Part shown: positions 1 through 12,100 of the stretch, one piece after another
Layout of the letters: every line of letters begins with the position of its first letter
How positions within the stretch are numbered: the stretch's first letter is position 1
Source: Acanthaster planci
Lineage: Eukaryota; Echinodermata; Asteroidea; Valvatida; Acanthasteridae
Length of the DNA stretch: 64,000 nt
Assembly: GCF_001949145.1 (NCBI RefSeq)
Contig: NW_019091399.1
Location: forward strand, 1,201,703 to 1,265,702
Direction of reading: 5' to 3'
Translations under genes and position numbers: made by a program
The notes under the pieces: model-generated
What the model was told of the DNA's origin: nothing
Databases searched by the model: none
Seen by the model: only the letters and a program-made list of their open reading frames with translations

Positions 1-1526
1 TTATTCCCACTCTAGGTGGACACTGACCGTACGTGCAAACAAGTTTAGCCCACTGATAGAGCTCGATGCTTTTGCCATAAAACCTCAAATGTGAGGTTGT
101 TTCAGCAAGTCCTTTTGGGCGACATGGTGTACGCCAGGGCCTGTCATATATCATGTCTGGCAGGCTGGCGGCTCTCTCTCTCTCTCTCTCTCTGATGTGT
201 TCAGACAGAGTCACTGACAGGCGGTTGGGAGGGAGGATGCCTGTAGCTTGGCAGTCGATGGTTGACCAAGGCTTGGTCTTTAGCCCCCCCCCCCCCCACC
301 GAAAAAACTGTAGTCAGGGGAAATCAATTTATACATGTACATAAAACTTTCCTGTCAGTGCTCCAAAGAGGGCGCTGTCATTACAGTTGTCTTGTTTGGT
401 GCGTGCGTTACAAAAAGCTTTGTAAATGTGCTCATATGACTGTACTCTTGAATGGATATGGCGGACGACGCGCCGATACAAGAAAGGCAATGTTAAATCA
501 ATTTTCTTGTTACTTCATTGATTTCTCAGTGACGTAAGTTTTTCACAAACAAAAAATTCAGGGGAAATAAAAGTACTCTGCCTTACTCTCTCTGACCTCT
601 CTCTGTGGATTTTATTAGTTGCAGGGGCGAGAAGACACCTACGGAGCAATCCATTAAAATAGAGCAGATTTTGTTATACTGATATAAAGAACGTCATATC
701 CGGTAGAGACCGTGCATGACTTCAAAATAGTTTGGTTACGTAACTGCTTCGCAGGGTTTTAACCTTCAAATAATCTCATGCTTTTCCTGATACACGAGGA
801 TGCTGCTGTTATGTAATTCAGGGAGACTGTGCATTGGCGTAAAAATTTTAAGAGCACCATGTAGGCCTACCCCTAAAACGTTAAAAATAAAATTGAACAT
901 GTTAAACGGATGCAAAGCTACATTTTAAAAGAAATGTATTAAGTACAATTGTACTGCATGGGGTTCTACAAAGTGGCAATTTCGTCAGCCTGGTGTACAC
1001 GAAGGCAAAATCCACTATTAATCATGGAGGGAGTTTACACTGCACCAGTGAAACAATAAACGGTGTGACAAACGACAAATAAATCAGTTTCATTGTGTGT
1101 TGGAAACTTGGTTTTGTGTAGAACACGTTGAAAAAATCGGAGAGATTTACAAAACAGGAATTAAGCCTTGAATGCAATGGTGCATCATTTAGTATTGAAG
1201 GAAAAGTACTGAGATGTAATTGTTCACGTGATGCCTATGAAGCCAAAAAAAAGAAAGCTTGTTTATATTATTTGCATGTCTGTTTTGCTGGTTTTGTCAT
1301 ACAAAACGCCTAATTATTATTCCTACTTATTATTAATACTCTTTATTAATCTTTATCACTCTTTCTAAACCTAGGCCCCATTTCAACAGTAAAGAGACGG
1401 AAACATACTTTTTATCATCAAGGTTAGACTGGTGGTAAGGTTGCTCCATATTGCCTACTCTGCCGTCATTTTCATTGTAAATCTTTCTAACTATAACTTT
1501 TAATCTAAAAAAACATTTTGGTTTAC
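1..1526. other. Non-coding left edge, probable intron
   Basis: I see no supportable gene here. It contains a (CT)n microsatellite at 172-193 and a 14-base C run at 284-297. It lies downstream (minus strand) of candidate exon 1527-1575, so it is probably the next intron of that gene. I looked for a following cysteine-rich or fibronectin-type exon by eye and found none with acceptable splice sites. Confidence 0.5.
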
Positions 1527-1575
1527 CTGAACCTCTTGTTAAGTTGTCACATGATGCCCAGCAGTCCACTGTTTT
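1527..1575 (-). CDS. Candidate internal exon, cysteine-rich extracellular protein
   Basis: On the minus strand an acceptor (attacag) precedes a 49-nt open segment, which is followed by the donor GTAAACC. It reads KTVDCWASCDNLTRGSG in the phase left by the exon at 1707-1775, so the two join without a stop. Two cysteines spaced C-x3-C continue the pattern of the previous exon. The family is uncertain: the spacing resembles the cysteine-rich N-terminus of ROS1/sevenless receptors, and less closely anosmin-1. The exon is short, so the call rests on splice sites, phase continuity and cysteine content. The next exon would lie off the left edge or was missed. Confidence 0.4.
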
Positions 1576-1706
1576 CTGTAATTTAAAGTCAAATGCTTGA
1601 TTTAAAGGAAAGCGAATTTAAAGCCTGATGTTAATTCTCACTAACAACGACAATCATTTAAAAACTTCAGTACACTTGAAATAATTCATAATTACAAAGG
1701 ACTTAC

Positions 1707-1775
1707 ACAAATTTCAGTCAGCCATGTACTGTTGAAGTAGTCGCAAATATGAGTACATTCTCCTCCACGGGCCAC
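1707..1775 (-). CDS. Candidate internal exon, cysteine-rich extracellular protein
   Basis: This is a 69-nt (23-codon, phase 0-0) minus-strand segment with a good acceptor (ttgcttttatag) and a consensus donor (GTAAGTCC). It encodes a stop-free peptide containing CTHICDYFNSTWLTEIC. It joins in phase to the exon at 1527-1575 and also to the first exon at 29577-29774, which ends in phase 0. The cysteine order C-x3-C, an aromatic-rich NS stretch, C, then C-x3-C in the next exon resembles the N-terminal cysteine box before the fibronectin III repeats of ROS1/sevenless-type receptors. Anosmin-1 is the alternative. NST is a potential N-glycosylation site. I infer an extracellular domain; no kinase or fibronectin exon is in the window. 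Confidence 0.5.
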
Positions 1776-2085
1776 CTATAAAAGCAATAAAACAAAAGAA
1801 ACTGTGCACCAGCTCGTAAACATCCGCAAAGTTGGTATTATCAACTTACACTTTAGACACGCCTCATTATTCAGTATCATGCCATTTCACATCTCTGTCT
1901 AAAATCTTCAATAAAAAAAAGAATCTTTCAAGGGTTTCATAACTACGTATACATGTATATACTGTTTTTATTCATCCATACAACTGATCAGCAATTCAAC
2001 AAGCAATTCAGTAATTAAACGAATTCTTTCTGTTGAGTAAATACGTCAGTGTTTGAGTTGTTCAATATTATCATCATGCAGGGGC

Positions 2086-2110
2086 GTTTGTTTGTTTGTT
2101 TGTTTGTTTT
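2086..2110. repeat. (GTTT)n microsatellite
   Basis: About six uninterrupted copies of GTTT end in a T run. Ordinary simple repeat. Confidence 0.9.
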
Positions 2111-2353
2111 TAAGAAGTCAACAATATCGAATGCTACTGCCTGACCGGGCTCTAGTCTCTTGAATCACGCAAGTATATTCTTACCATCTGTACATTTGGT
2201 ATTACGCAGCAAATGAGTAATGAAACTAGCTGTTATATAGGCCCCTATTCAGCGATTTACTATGTTTCTTGTCATTTGCAGTTCATCCTTTTAATGCCAA
2301 ATATGAATGTTATTTCTGCAGTCAAATCATCACGCTTGTCATTGATGTGAAAA

Positions 2354-2695
2354 AAAGCTTTGGACTGAGATATAACTTACGGGGGGAAAGGAGAAAATGC
2401 ACATGGAGCAGAGGAATCTAGAAGGGATGAGGTTAACAATGATCCTAAAACGATTCACTCTGAATGGTCTGATATGTGTAATTCTGAGCCTGATATAAAA
2501 TGCGGAGATTTTGAGGAATCTACGCAGGGTCTACGCAGGGTGAAAACGAAGATTTCAAAGAAGATGATTGGACATTTGATACGGTGGTAGAGAATGTTTT
2601 GTCGTTGAATGAAGATGAGTTCCGAACTGGAAGACAATATCGCCTATTTAGAATAGAAAGCAGGCTAAGGAAGCCACTGGAAAGAATGGAGTGAA
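2354..2695 (+). pseudogene. Acidic ORF broken by an 11-bp tandem duplication
   Basis: The plus strand carries a lysine- and acid-rich coding-like stretch. It reads openly up to GDFEESTQG, is thrown out of frame by a perfect 11-bp duplication (CTACGCAGGGT twice, 2520-2541), and resumes openly with ENEDFKEDDWTFDT to a stop near 2695. One copy of the duplicated unit would keep a single frame of about 110 codons. I do not recognise the product. It lies about 1 kb upstream of a LINE endonuclease fragment on the same strand, so it may be part of the same decayed element, but no motif supports that. Confidence 0.35.
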
Positions 2696-3096
2696 AAATA
2701 TAAAAAGTACGTTGACAAGGATATGGATAAAGATCAAGTAGAAGAAACTGCCAGACGGATTTTTGGCAATTGTTTCTGTGTCTATAAGAACCATGTTTGA
2801 GCCATTTGAAATAGCTACTTGATGCTCTAGTAAGATGTTTCGTTTGTTTAGTTTTATCCGTGCACTGAAACATCCAAAGAGTTACTGTATACAACTGCCA
2901 TTTCTGTTGACTCCGAGGTCCCTTGGTCTGCGATAATTCAAGCTATCGCCCTAACAGTGACGAGTAAGGCCAGTGGTAACGTTGTACCATGCAATGCAGA
3001 TTCCCAAATAACGTAGGCGGGTGTATACGCATATAAACCATGCAAGAGTGCCCAAACACTATTGCGTTATGAGACAACATCCCCTCCCCAGAGTTA

Positions 3097-3324
3097 GCCC
3101 TGCACAGTGGCGTGGCTAGGATTTTACTAGTGGGGGCACATAGGGGCACTTGCTTCTTATGGGGGCACCAGCTTTCAGTGGTGTGGCTTTTGGGAGCAGA
3201 TTTTTTTAACCTTGTTTAATATCCATTCATCCGTTTTTCAGTGGGGGGGGGGCACCTGGGGCATCAGGAATTTGTGGGGGGGGGGCACGTGCCAATGCCC
3301 CCCGGCTACGCCACTGCCCCTGCA
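3097..3324. mobile_element. hAT-like MITE with 8-bp target duplication
   Basis: The element proper is 3105-3316 (212 bp). It starts CAGTGGCGTGGC and ends GCTACGCCACTG, a 12-bp terminal inverted repeat with one mismatch. It is flanked by the near-identical 8-mers GCCCTGCA (3097-3104) and CCCCTGCA (3317-3324). CAGTGGCG-type termini with 8-bp duplications are hallmarks of hAT transposons. The interior has no ORF and is rich in G runs (3242-3251 and 3279-3287), so it is a non-autonomous copy. Confidence 0.8.
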
Positions 3325-3708
3325 TCTGGCACATAATTTCACATCACACTAACTGAAACACCTTTAAAACCGTAGTTCTTTGTCCTAAGTGCCATAATGT
3401 ATTGTTAAACATGATCTACGAAAATTAGCAGATTCTTTGAAAAGGGGGAAAAACAGCATAATACTCTTGATAATAATCTATGCATAATCATTTGCGGAAA
3501 TCCAATTTAAGTAATATTATGTGGATAATGTTGATGAGCCAGATGACTTAATGAGCATTGATAAACTCAAAGATGGTGTCAGTAGTAATAAACTGCATTA
3601 TATTACCGAAATGTAGGCGTGATGTTTTTGAAAAGTATTTCATGTGTATGGGCGATTACAACATTTGCTGAAAGGTTGACCAGGTATAAATGCAAATGCA
3701 TACAGATT

Positions 3709-4010
3709 TCCCATATTAATGTTAGGAGTTTGTTCTCCAAAATGGATGAAATTTGATTTCTGATCAAAAAGCTTGATGTTGATGTGTTATGCATATCCGA
3801 AACTTGGCTTGAATATTTCAGTAGGATCCTTGACGTCATAGACAAAGCTTCCATTGAAAACAAAGAGATCATTTCATTGGGCGATTTTAATATTGACTAT
3901 GAAATTGATGAACCTTAAACAATTATCCTATTCATATGATTGAAAGTATATGTTCTTAGTGAACTGGTTACTAAACCTACACGGGTCTGAAATGAATGTC
4001 TAAGTGTATC
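3709..4010 (+). pseudogene. Decayed LINE endonuclease fragment (CR1/L2-like)
   Basis: The plus-strand frame reads HINVRSLFSKMDEI, a TGA stop, then a stretch ending DVDVLCISETWLEYF. It continues in the same frame into NKEIISLGDFNIDYE before a TAA near 3916. N-x-RSL, the SETWL block and the GDFN motif are signatures of the apurinic endonuclease domain of CR1/L2/jockey-type non-LTR retrotransposons. The usual spacing between SETWL and GDFN is far larger, so about 80-100 codons are missing in frame at about 3822. A remnant reading ELVTKPTR follows near 3960-3990. No reverse transcriptase is attached. Confidence 0.75.
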
Positions 4011-5488
4011 ATTCTTATCTTAAGCCCACACATACCATTGAGAAACATACCATTTGTGATGTGGCTCAGATAACCCTTAGCATGGAGCTATTATACACAA
4101 GGAGTAAGCACATGCAGAGGTCAAAAGAGTCAATGTGGCCACCGCCAGCACTGCACGTGCTGTAAGGACAAAACAAATCACGCGCCACTTGCGGGCTTTA
4201 AGGAATGCTCGGGGTTGCATTATTTTGCAACGGAGCGTAGGTACCGCGCATGCGTGTCCTTAACACTTCTGGTGTTCAACATGGCCACCTTGATACGGTT
4301 ATCATGTCCTGCTTCGATACATGTCATTGATATCATTGTCTTTGACACGATTTGGGGAAACCTGATGAAATTTTACATACAATAAATAATAAACACAATA
4401 ATACTAAACGTTTAGCATGCAATTTTTAAAGGGTCGGCGCAGTGCATTTTTAATATAGTCCTTGATAATACACCTTTGTGTGTCAGGGGATGTTATTCTT
4501 AACATTTTTTCTTCTTTGAAGGGTACACTTTTTATGGGAAATTATTACTTTATAAAACTTGTAACATTTTATTCAAATATTCATGAGGAAAACTCTCTCA
4601 TTCCAGGAATAAAATCTCAAAATTACTTGTGCATTTATGTGTGCACCCACAAACAAAAACAAAAATAAAACTTCAAAAAATTTTGATATGTTGTCCTGCG
4701 TTTTTTTTTTGTTGGTGATTTATTGCTGCATGAGTGCATTACAATAAACGACACGCAACCCTTTCTCAGACTTTTAAGCGAACAAATTGTGGGTTCTACC
4801 TTGAACAGGAAACATGCAAACTAAACAGTATCATCGCCCGAATGACGTCAGAGTAACAACACTCTCAGTTGTCAGGAAGCATGGACGATTTCATTCTTTT
4901 TAAAAATGCATTTCTCACTACACCCAGTCTCAAAGGAATGTCAAATAGTTTTCATACACAGACAAGGAGTATAAGAGTGACACAGAAGTGCACGTAAGAA
5001 CTTAATGGCAGGGATCCTTTAACCTAAAAAAAAATTAAACTTCAGAAATCGTATGTATTACTTGAGGCTGGTCATACATGAAAAAAATTAATAACAACTC
5101 AACTTAAATCAGTTATGTCGTGTGTTTATAAACCTTCTGGGCCAATCATTCATACGATGCTGGAGGAAAGTTTGAGGACTGAAGAGCAGCGTTCTGGACA
5201 CGATTCCGTAGTAACTGAGCCGACTTGAAAACACACTGGTTCCCTTTTGAATAAACAGCAGGTTCCTTTAACAGGAAAACTACCATCAGCCAAGATTCGA
5301 GGCTTAGAAGGACTCGAGTTAATTATTGGCCATCTCTCAACAATCAAGATCAGCAAGTGCGGAGGCGAGAATGCCTTCGTGCAATAAATGCAACCACCCA
5401 TCCCTACCTATCCTTTCTGATCTCTCTCGGTGTTTGGATCAACAAGCCCATGAATGGCCACCTGACTTGGCCAACTTCCTCTTCTCAC

Positions 5489-5836
5489 GCTGAAGGGCTC
5501 GCAAAAGGTTTCAGGGCACGTTCTGTTATTTCTCCCAAGAAAATATCCGCTACGTATTTCTGTGAATTATGAATAATCTATTACATCGACCGGCTTTCGA
5601 TGTAATCTCGAAACTCCTTACAGTATGCCTTGTAATTCAAACAGAAACTCGCATTTAACCAGAAACTAGGTTGCTGAAGGGCTTGCAAAAGGTTTCAGGG
5701 CACGTTTTGTTGTTTCTCCCAAGAAAATATCCGCCACGTATATATGTGAATTATGAATAATCTATTACATCGACCGGCTTTCGATGGAATCTCGAAACTC
5801 CTTACAGCATGCCTTTTAATTCAAAAAGAAACTAGA
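5489..5836. repeat. Tandem duplication (184-bp period) with a conserved hairpin
   Basis: Two direct copies start with GCTGAAGGGC at 5489 and 5673. Copy 1 contains a perfect 10-bp inverted repeat, ATTACATCGA, 7-nt loop CCGGCTT, then TCGATGTAAT. Copy 2 keeps it with one mismatch. No ORF spans the copies. This could be a structured transcript, a recombination product or part of a foldback element. Confidence 0.85.
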
Positions 5837-6584
5837 ATAGGGCATTTTTGTAGTTGGTTATAAGTCAATTGTTAATGTCTTGGAAAATTATCGATAATAT
5901 AGAAAACTTATACTTCGTGGAAAACACTATACGAAAAGTCGACCTCGTAGACTTGACTCTTCAAAAAGATTTTGCAGCATTGGTTGTAAGGAAAGTGATG
6001 TTCTTTTCTTTAACAAAATGGCAAGTGATTTCCATTTAAGGTCCCATTTGGGACTATTAAGAACCCTTAGTTTACGTATTAGGCTATTTGATAAATGAAA
6101 TGAAGCCAAATGCAGGAGTCTACAAAGCAATTCAGCAGAACAAAAGTAAAAATGTGTGACACAGAAATCGCTGTTCTTTACGAAGTTACAATAACGTCCA
6201 CCTTCATTCTCGCCTTTTACAATAATTCGTGTATTTTTAATGCTAACAAAAAGCCACCGATATTGATGTAAAATACAGTTTAAAGAAGAGTTAAGCTTAA
6301 ACATTTTAGCCTGAATGTTTTTTAGGTTGACCCTGTAAAATCTTCACTCCTCTCGATTCTGATAATGAGAGAAACTGGAAACTTTTGTTAAAATTAGCAG
6401 ACAGCAAACTCTTCAGTGAACATTGATGCTTGAAGAAACCAGAGAAGTGATTTCCGCCTGTCGCCCCTGGCTGTATGCAGAAGATCCCCTTTCAATCTGG
6501 ACATTTGCGATTATTACAAGAAAGGAATTTGTTTCAACTGTAGGCTGAAAAAGCGGCCAGATTGACAAAGAAGGGGCAGCAGCA

Positions 6585-6613
6585 ATATATATACATATAT
6601 ATATATATATATA
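6585..6613. repeat. (AT)n microsatellite
   Basis: An imperfect AT dinucleotide run interrupted once by C. Simple repeat. Confidence 0.9.
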
Positions 6614-7660
6614 ATCTTTCCATTTTGCAAATAGGTTTTACAAAGCTCTTTAAAAATTATGTCACAGCATCCATCCAACAATGTAGGTCTATTTGAAGTA
6701 TCTTGGGGGTTGATTTCTGTCATTTTTTTTTGCCAACGACAATATTGAGGGTTTGTATCTTGTTAATGGCAGATTATTTAACCTCACAATTACAATGGGA
6801 GTGCAAACTGAAGTTGCTGAAGACACAACGAATCTTTAATAAGACGTGGACAGTATTCATGTAATTCGAATACTGCACTCTCCTTTACACCGCCATTTAC
6901 TTTTTTTAATTTTCGAAATATTTTGGGATGTCGTCAAGGTTTCACTGTAAATTAAATGCTGTCCTAATTTAAACATATTTTCTTAATAAATAACCACTGA
7001 TTTAACCGGATAAATGTATATCACCCAAGTTATGTTTTTGTTGTTTTTCAACATTTTTCAAATTCTCCAGAAAATACGTTGTTCCCTAAAGCACTAAATG
7101 CCCCGAAACAAAAGTTTACTCAGCATCCAACTTTAAGATTTGCTGATCCCAATCATTCTTTTGCTTTCCCTAAGGCTGTTACTACATGTATATACGTATT
7201 TTATTACACTATAACTTCAACCGTTATTCAATCAGCAATCTGTGACTACACTCCGGATAAACCTGCTTGATGTGAGCATTTGTGTATCTGGACTTCTGAA
7301 ACATAAGAAATTGTCCAGAACTTTCAATTTTGCACACTGGAATTGCTGAAGATTTGATTGAATACCTTTGAACTTCATTTAATGTAAATTTCGTGAACGC
7401 CTGAAAGTAATCGTGCTACGCACACTTTATCAGATTCCAATCAAATCCAAACATGTAATCTGTCGGGGTGAGTCACTGTTCTGAATTTTGATCAGTCATG
7501 TTTTAACCGCCCTGCGCTGATGGTTACATCCCGGTTCTGGCAGGCGTTATGGGTGTACGCAAAGACCATACATTCGGGAATAAATTCACTGCATGTACTC
7601 TGCGTGCTCCGCGCCAAAAGCGCATAAACCTACGCGTCTACGTGGTGAGTTGGTAGGGCC

Positions 7661-9119
7661 TACCATTGATCTCCATTATAGAATGGATAGGACATCGCGC
7701 ATTGTTTGTGCACAAAATGCGCCCCCGAACTATGGCGGCGCTTCAGGAGGGTAAATGTGGTGCTGTATGCTGTGCATTTCTGGTCAACATAACCTTTTCC
7801 TCATGAGATGATGGCTAAGCCCTCGGCCTCCCTCCCCAAAACAAACTCAAAATAAACAGAAAATGCAAGAATATCATTTCCGGAAAAAACGACCATTTTC
7901 TTATTAACTAACCCACTCGAAACTTGAAATGATAATTTTAATTCATTTTTACACCTATTGTTGTGTGTAAAACTGAGAGAATTCCACCAGGACATGCAAT
8001 AGGTTTTGTCAGTAAATATGATGTCCAAACTGTCCATGTGTTTTTGGTTTCGATGAGCCAACACTGAAAAAAACCATCAATAAAATGATTTTAATTTTAC
8101 ATACTCTCAGGAAAAATTGAACTAAATAAAATTCATTTATATATTGAGGAACTTTTATTAAAAACGGGCATACGGAAGTGTGAGAATCATTTCTGTGAAC
8201 ACAAAGTGTGCGAGGCTTTAAATGAGCGACCAAACTAACTTACTGCCGTTTTTAAAACACTGAGACACTTATTAATCAGCTTCAAAAGTTGAGTTCACAA
8301 CCTGTCTTAAAGGTTTACATTTAACAACTACTTTTCGGCATAAAAAGGTCAGTTTTAACTGAGAAAGAATAATTTTGTTATGCAAAGTTTCTGTCATTGC
8401 GTTGACCTTGAATTGCCTTGTTTGTAGCTTCATTCAACAGAAACGTCAACATTCTGCTTCTCACTTTGGTTTTATCTCTGCGCCGAAGAAGAATTCTGTC
8501 AGTCATATCACATTGTCTGTCACGCGATTTGGGTTCAATGTGTCTGTAGATCCGACGAACACAAATCTTGGCTGTCTTGGAGATTTTTCTGGTGAAATCT
8601 GGGGCAAACGACAAATGAGTAATTCAGTTTTTGAAACCACATTTAATTTTGCCAATAAGTAACATTTCAGACGGTCCCAACTTTGAGATAGTGAAGTTTC
8701 ATATACAAAGCCTGATAGGCTAGATAGACTGTCATAAATTTCTTACTAGGCCTGTACAGTCTTAAAGTTAAGCATTATAAAGTACAACTTGAGAAACTTT
8801 CTGAAACTAAAAAAGTGCGACTCACATTTCCTTCTGTTCCTTCTTCCAAACTTGACATTGATCTTCGGTAATTCACTGCTGCGTAAACCTCAACCATTAT
8901 TCTTTCCAAATTTATCGATTCCAAGTGCAGAATTCAGTTTTTCTTCGAAATCTGACGATTGAAGCACAAAAACTTCAACCGGTTTTTTAAAAACTCCATT
9001 TGAAAGTACACGCAACAAAACTCGCAACGTTCGTTATTTACCCTGGTGAGAATACGCATACACGGGGCGCATTTTGGACGCGATGTCCTATCCAGTCTAT
9101 ACAATGGAGATCAATGGGT
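7661..9119. repeat. Widely spaced inverted repeat (arms ~60 bp, span 1.46 kb)
   Basis: The left arm at 7661-7725 (CCATTGATCTCCATT, GGATAGGACATCGCG, CAAAATGCGCCCC in order) reappears in reverse complement at 9064-9119 with small gaps. The arms could be termini of one foldback element or two opposed copies of a dispersed repeat. The enclosed 1.3 kb has no recognisable transposase. Confidence 0.7.
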
Positions 9120-12100
9120 TCAATCTGTCGTGCCATGTTGGTTCCTACCATGCCTTGTGCGATCTAACCCCTGGTATGATATAATTTAAATATTCTACTA
9201 TTTGGGATTTTAAATTAGGCCTTCATTCAGTGACGCAGATTTACGCATGCGTGACAGGGCGCGAGCGTGTAGCTTTTGAAATACGCGTGTGATTCACTTT
9301 ACGTTAATTTAATCATCCTGAATAGGTCAGCGTCATTTTAGAATTCCACACGGCCAGGGGCTAGTGAAGGAACGGACATGCAGCCTATGGAGTCGAGGTT
9401 GGTACCAAACGGACCGTCAATTTCATTAACAAACACGCTCTCTTTTGTTCTGCTCAGAGTGAATCATTTGGACAAACAACAAACTTCCTATAACCACCTT
9501 TCGGAAATCTCTAAAACCACCTTTCTGTAAAGAAGTTTTTAAATGGCATGCCTCAAGCAGTTTACTGATCCGTGTATTCAGAAAATAATTACCCTCCTCG
9601 TAAATGATTTCCAAGATCCAATAAAACAAAAGACTAATAACAGTCCACACACCAACGAAATAGCCTGAAAAAAGCGGCATGGACTAACACACTGCATGCA
9701 GTGAGCAGGACCAAAGCTATCCCGAGCAAAGCGCATTTTCCAGTATAACCTGTGAATCTTGGGAAGATTCATATAAATCTCATCCAGGCATCTACTGTAG
9801 TACCGCAAAAGCAATTTGCAAATCAAATACATGTGACCCTTTAATAATGTGAAGAAAATGCAACCCTGTACGGCTGTTTTCCTGCTACTCATGGTAAATA
9901 CTTCCTATTAATGGTTATGGTATTAAAACTATAGTTTATAAAATCATGAAATGTAATACATGAAGGTATGTATTAAAAAGTCAATTATGCACAGAGATTA
10001 CCACGCACAAAAAATAAAAAAGCAGGGCTACTGTAACATGATGTGTCTGATTTTTTTTTCAGCCCTTTGCAATTAAACCCCAGGATTTTTTCAGTCTCCT
10101 CCCCCACACAAAAGTAGCTCACTGTCAATTTTCATGACCCATATGAACTTCATTTACCCATAAGACTGGTCAATCCTTTACTAAGCTGTATCTTCACATG
10201 GAGTCAACATTTTAATACATTGGATGCTTATCTCTCACTAACCTGTAACTATTCACAATCGGCATGTATATCAACATGGAGCCGTTTCTTTTTTAGAAGA
10301 GTTCAGGAAGGTTCAAAGATCAAGTCAATGTTCTACAGTTAGATTTGATAGTCCGTTTAACCCGTTAAGCCACATTTTTCACATAGGTCGTGTCGCAAAC
10401 TGCCCGTAGATAAGATTGTTCCAACGTTTTTTGGTTGATTAGATAAGTAAATAAGTTCCAGAAGATTTTTGTCGAAAGTTAGAATAGGCATATTTGCCGA
10501 TGACGTCTTGACTTAAGTGTGCACTTCCTATGGGCGCCATCATCGAGACTGCTACCGGGGAACCCATAAGCTGACGCAGTGATACTTCATCTCCCTGTGT
10601 TAGCCCTAGTTTATTGATCATGTGTATGACGAAAAATCACACTACAGCTACAGAGGTAACGCTTCAACGGTCCACATCTCTTCTTTACCTCTTCTGACCT
10701 TTTCTTCAAAAGCTATGCAACTTGCATAGTCGGGCCATTTCTATGAGTTCCACTATAATCAAGTTTACATGTACTTTGGCCTGAACAAAAATGTCACAAC
10801 TTCTTTACCCCGCCCGAAAAGTTGGCAGAAGGTACTTCGCATTTCCCGGCTGGGTAGTTCTTCTCTGTAACACGCTAAATCAAGACAGCAGCGTACAAAA
10901 ATTGTGTGCTTGCGGTATGCGGAAATGTCATCCACTAATTGCTGCCGTTCTCAGGATAATGTACTCCTAGTTCTCCTTTAAATCTATCACTCGGCACCGA
11001 AGTCGTCAAGGCGACTTAGCGATGAAAATAGCTAATGCTCATATTGAAAGGATACCTCATTTATCAGGTAATATGTCAGTTTGAAAATAAGGCCATGTCC
11101 AGATCGTCTGGTTTGGCTGGAAGCAATTCAAAGGTCTGTGGGAAAATAACTGCAGCCTGTTAGAAACTTGCGTAGGCACAAGTGTTATATCTAGCCAGCG
11201 CCATGACAATGGAGCCCAAGATCAAAGAAGCGCAGCTGATTAAAGAGACAGGGAGATGTGTTATGGGGGTCATTCCCCACCCCCTTTCCCAGAAACAGTC
11301 AGTATAGGTCTAGAGCACAACTTGGAACAAGGTACACACCTTCGTTGAACAATATTTTAGCGACCCCTACATCTAGTAATCTTGAGCCCCTAATCTCCTA
11401 TCCCCTGAAGTTCCATTTCGATTTTTCCCATGGTCAGTGACTTAATTTTAAGTTAGTAACCCCTTCCTTTCCCCGTCCTGAAGCGAATTTAGGCATTTTA
11501 TTATCCCCACATCAAAATTCCACACAACATTTAAAACACAACACTTTAAAAAACGGAAAATATACCGCCAAAAACATCAAGGGCAAATCTCATGAGTTAC
11601 TCGTAATCCTGCAAGAATGAAATCTTCTCTATGGACAAACCATGCTCAAATGGATGTTGATGGATGTGATGAGAAATATCTCAGGGCAGGCAAGCCCTCC
11701 CTTGGTGCTCATGTGATGGACAGAAAATGGCTGATGGCCACGACGAGCCTGCATGTTCAGAGGATCTAGAAGTCCATTAGAACCACACAGATTTCAACAA
11801 AAAAAGAGGAACAACAAAAGCATGAAATGATGCACCCTGAAGACATTTTGACATTCGCTAGGATTAGCTTTTATCCAGGCTGGGAAAATTGCAGACATCT
11901 GTAAAGCTGCTGTTTTCACGGTAGAAAGAGTTTTCGTGTGATGTGTAGGTGGGTTCCAATCAATTTGTTTGAGAGACCATGTCATGCTGTAGTCTTCTGA
12001 TACCCATCCGACTTTGAATTTGGCAGCAAAACAGTTTGCCAGTACAAGCCTGCTTTACTGTGAGTGGGTGCGTCTGGTCAAGAGCAAGCTAGGCTAACTT

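Noticed and set aside
8375-8662. Overlapping ORFs of 95 and 78 codons on both strands
   Set aside because: Mutually antisense, no motif, no splice sites, inside a repeat-bounded intron region.
9426-9892. Minus-strand ORFs with a membrane-like hydrophobic stretch
   Set aside because: Two frames both look hydrophobic. No splice-site set or family motif distinguishes a real exon.
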